DNA of 6,121 bases from assembly GCA_023392535.1 (NCBI GenBank), contig JAEVYY010000028.1, positions 1 through 6,121 on the forward strand, in the 5' to 3' direction. Position 1 is the stretch's first letter. Each line of letters opens with the position of its first letter. The position numbers were made by a program, and so were the translations under genes. Of the stretch, positions 5,908 through 6,121 are shown in pieces. This DNA comes from Bacillota bacterium. Its GTDB lineage: Bacteria; Bacillota; Clostridia; Lachnospirales; Lachnospiraceae. A model generated the notes under the pieces. It did not search any database. It had not been told where the DNA came from and saw only the letters and a program-made list of their open reading frames with translations.

Positions 5908-5937
5908 TTGACAATGAAAGCGAGATAGTGTTATAAT
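5908..5937 (+). promoter_or_regulatory. Upstream tandem promoter (P1) of a probable rRNA operon
   Basis: TTGACA (5908-5913) and TATAAT (5932-5937) match consensus fully with an 18-base spacer. A-rich DNA just upstream (5885-5907) resembles an UP element that binds the RNA polymerase alpha subunit. Expected start is near 5944. No open reading frame follows, so the product is a stable RNA or a long leader. Confidence 0.8.
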
Positions 5938-5981
5938 AAAAATCCACCGCGAAAAGAAACAAAATATTTAAAAAGCGAGTG

Positions 5982-6033
5982 AAAAAAAGAATTTAAAAAA
6001 AGTGTTGACAAAGAATCGCATACATGATATTCT
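5982..6033 (+). promoter_or_regulatory. Downstream tandem promoter (P2) with A-tract UP-like element
   Basis: TTGACA (6005-6010) is followed after 17 bases by TATTCT (6028-6033), with a TG one base upstream making an extended -10. Poly-A tracts at 5982-6001 lie directly upstream of the -35, as in UP elements of rRNA promoters. Expected start is near 6040. Its GTTGACAA core repeats that of P1, about 97 bases away. Confidence 0.78.
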
Positions 6034-6039
6034 ATCAGA

Positions 6040-6121
6040 GTTGCGTGTTCAACAAAAACGCAAAAGCCTGAAGCGAAAAAACGAAGGCGAACGAACCTTG
6101 AAAAGGAAATGTAAGACGAAT
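6040..6121 (+). other. Probable rRNA operon leader with boxA-like element (16S beyond window)
   Basis: After P2 the sequence has no open reading frame. TTGCGT (6041-6046) pairs with ACGCAA (6058-6063), a boxB-like hairpin, and CGAACCTTGAAAA (6092-6104) resembles the boxA antitermination site (NusB/NusE binding) of Gram-positive rRNA leaders, where a TTTGAAAA or CTTGAAAA core is common. Together with the tandem strong promoters this points to a 16S-23S-5S operon starting beyond the window. No mature 16S sequence is present, so the call rests on the leader alone. Confidence 0.65.

Noticed and set aside
1..6121. CRISPR array, phage genes, toxin-antitoxin pair or defence system
   Set aside because: No regularly spaced repeats and no recognisable proteins of these classes occur; all long frames are accounted for by metabolic, regulatory, tRNA or IS features.

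Overview
The window comes from a low-GC Gram-positive anaerobe, most likely a Lachnospiraceae or related Clostridia species. The basis is the AT-rich sequence, strong AGGAGG-type ribosome binding sites, consensus sigma-A promoters, a two-subunit class I fumarase, and a GH31 alpha-glucosidase whose numbering and motifs match my recollection of the Ruminococcus obeum enzyme. The assignment is by inference; no taxonomic marker gene is complete here.

Layout. Bases 1-125 are the left end of an IS3-family insertion sequence, running off the window, with the first 22 codons of its OrfA on the minus strand. Bases 180-2261 (minus) encode a GH31 alpha-glucosidase pointing towards the IS. A divergent AT-rich promoter region (2262-2458) separates it from an AraC-family regulator (2459-3334, plus), its probable regulator. 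A separate promoter then drives a compact plus-strand operon: class I fumarase alpha (3421-4263), fumarase beta (4301-4852) and a PlsC-type acyltransferase (4856-5587). Next is a tRNA-Ser(GCU) gene (5717-5804) with a perfect-consensus promoter, a structured leader and a T-tract terminator. The last 260 bases hold two tandem strong promoters and a leader with a boxA-like element, which looks like the start of a ribosomal RNA operon; the 16S gene itself would lie past the window end.

How it fits together. The GH31/AraC pair looks like a small sugar-responsive unit that hydrolyses alpha-glucosides, predicted from one active-site tryptophan to prefer alpha-1,6 links. The fumarase interconverts malate and fumarate in fermentative metabolism. 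The acyltransferase makes phosphatidic acid for membrane lipids and has no evident metabolic link to fumarase beyond shared transcription. The 3' end is translation machinery.

I found no previously undescribed system. The points most worth a second look are the IS-end hairpin that buries the transposase ribosome binding site while lying downstream of GH31 in the same direction, the tryptophan specificity marker in GH31, a direct repeat placed at both divergent promoters, the structured tRNA leader and the tandem rrn-type promoters.
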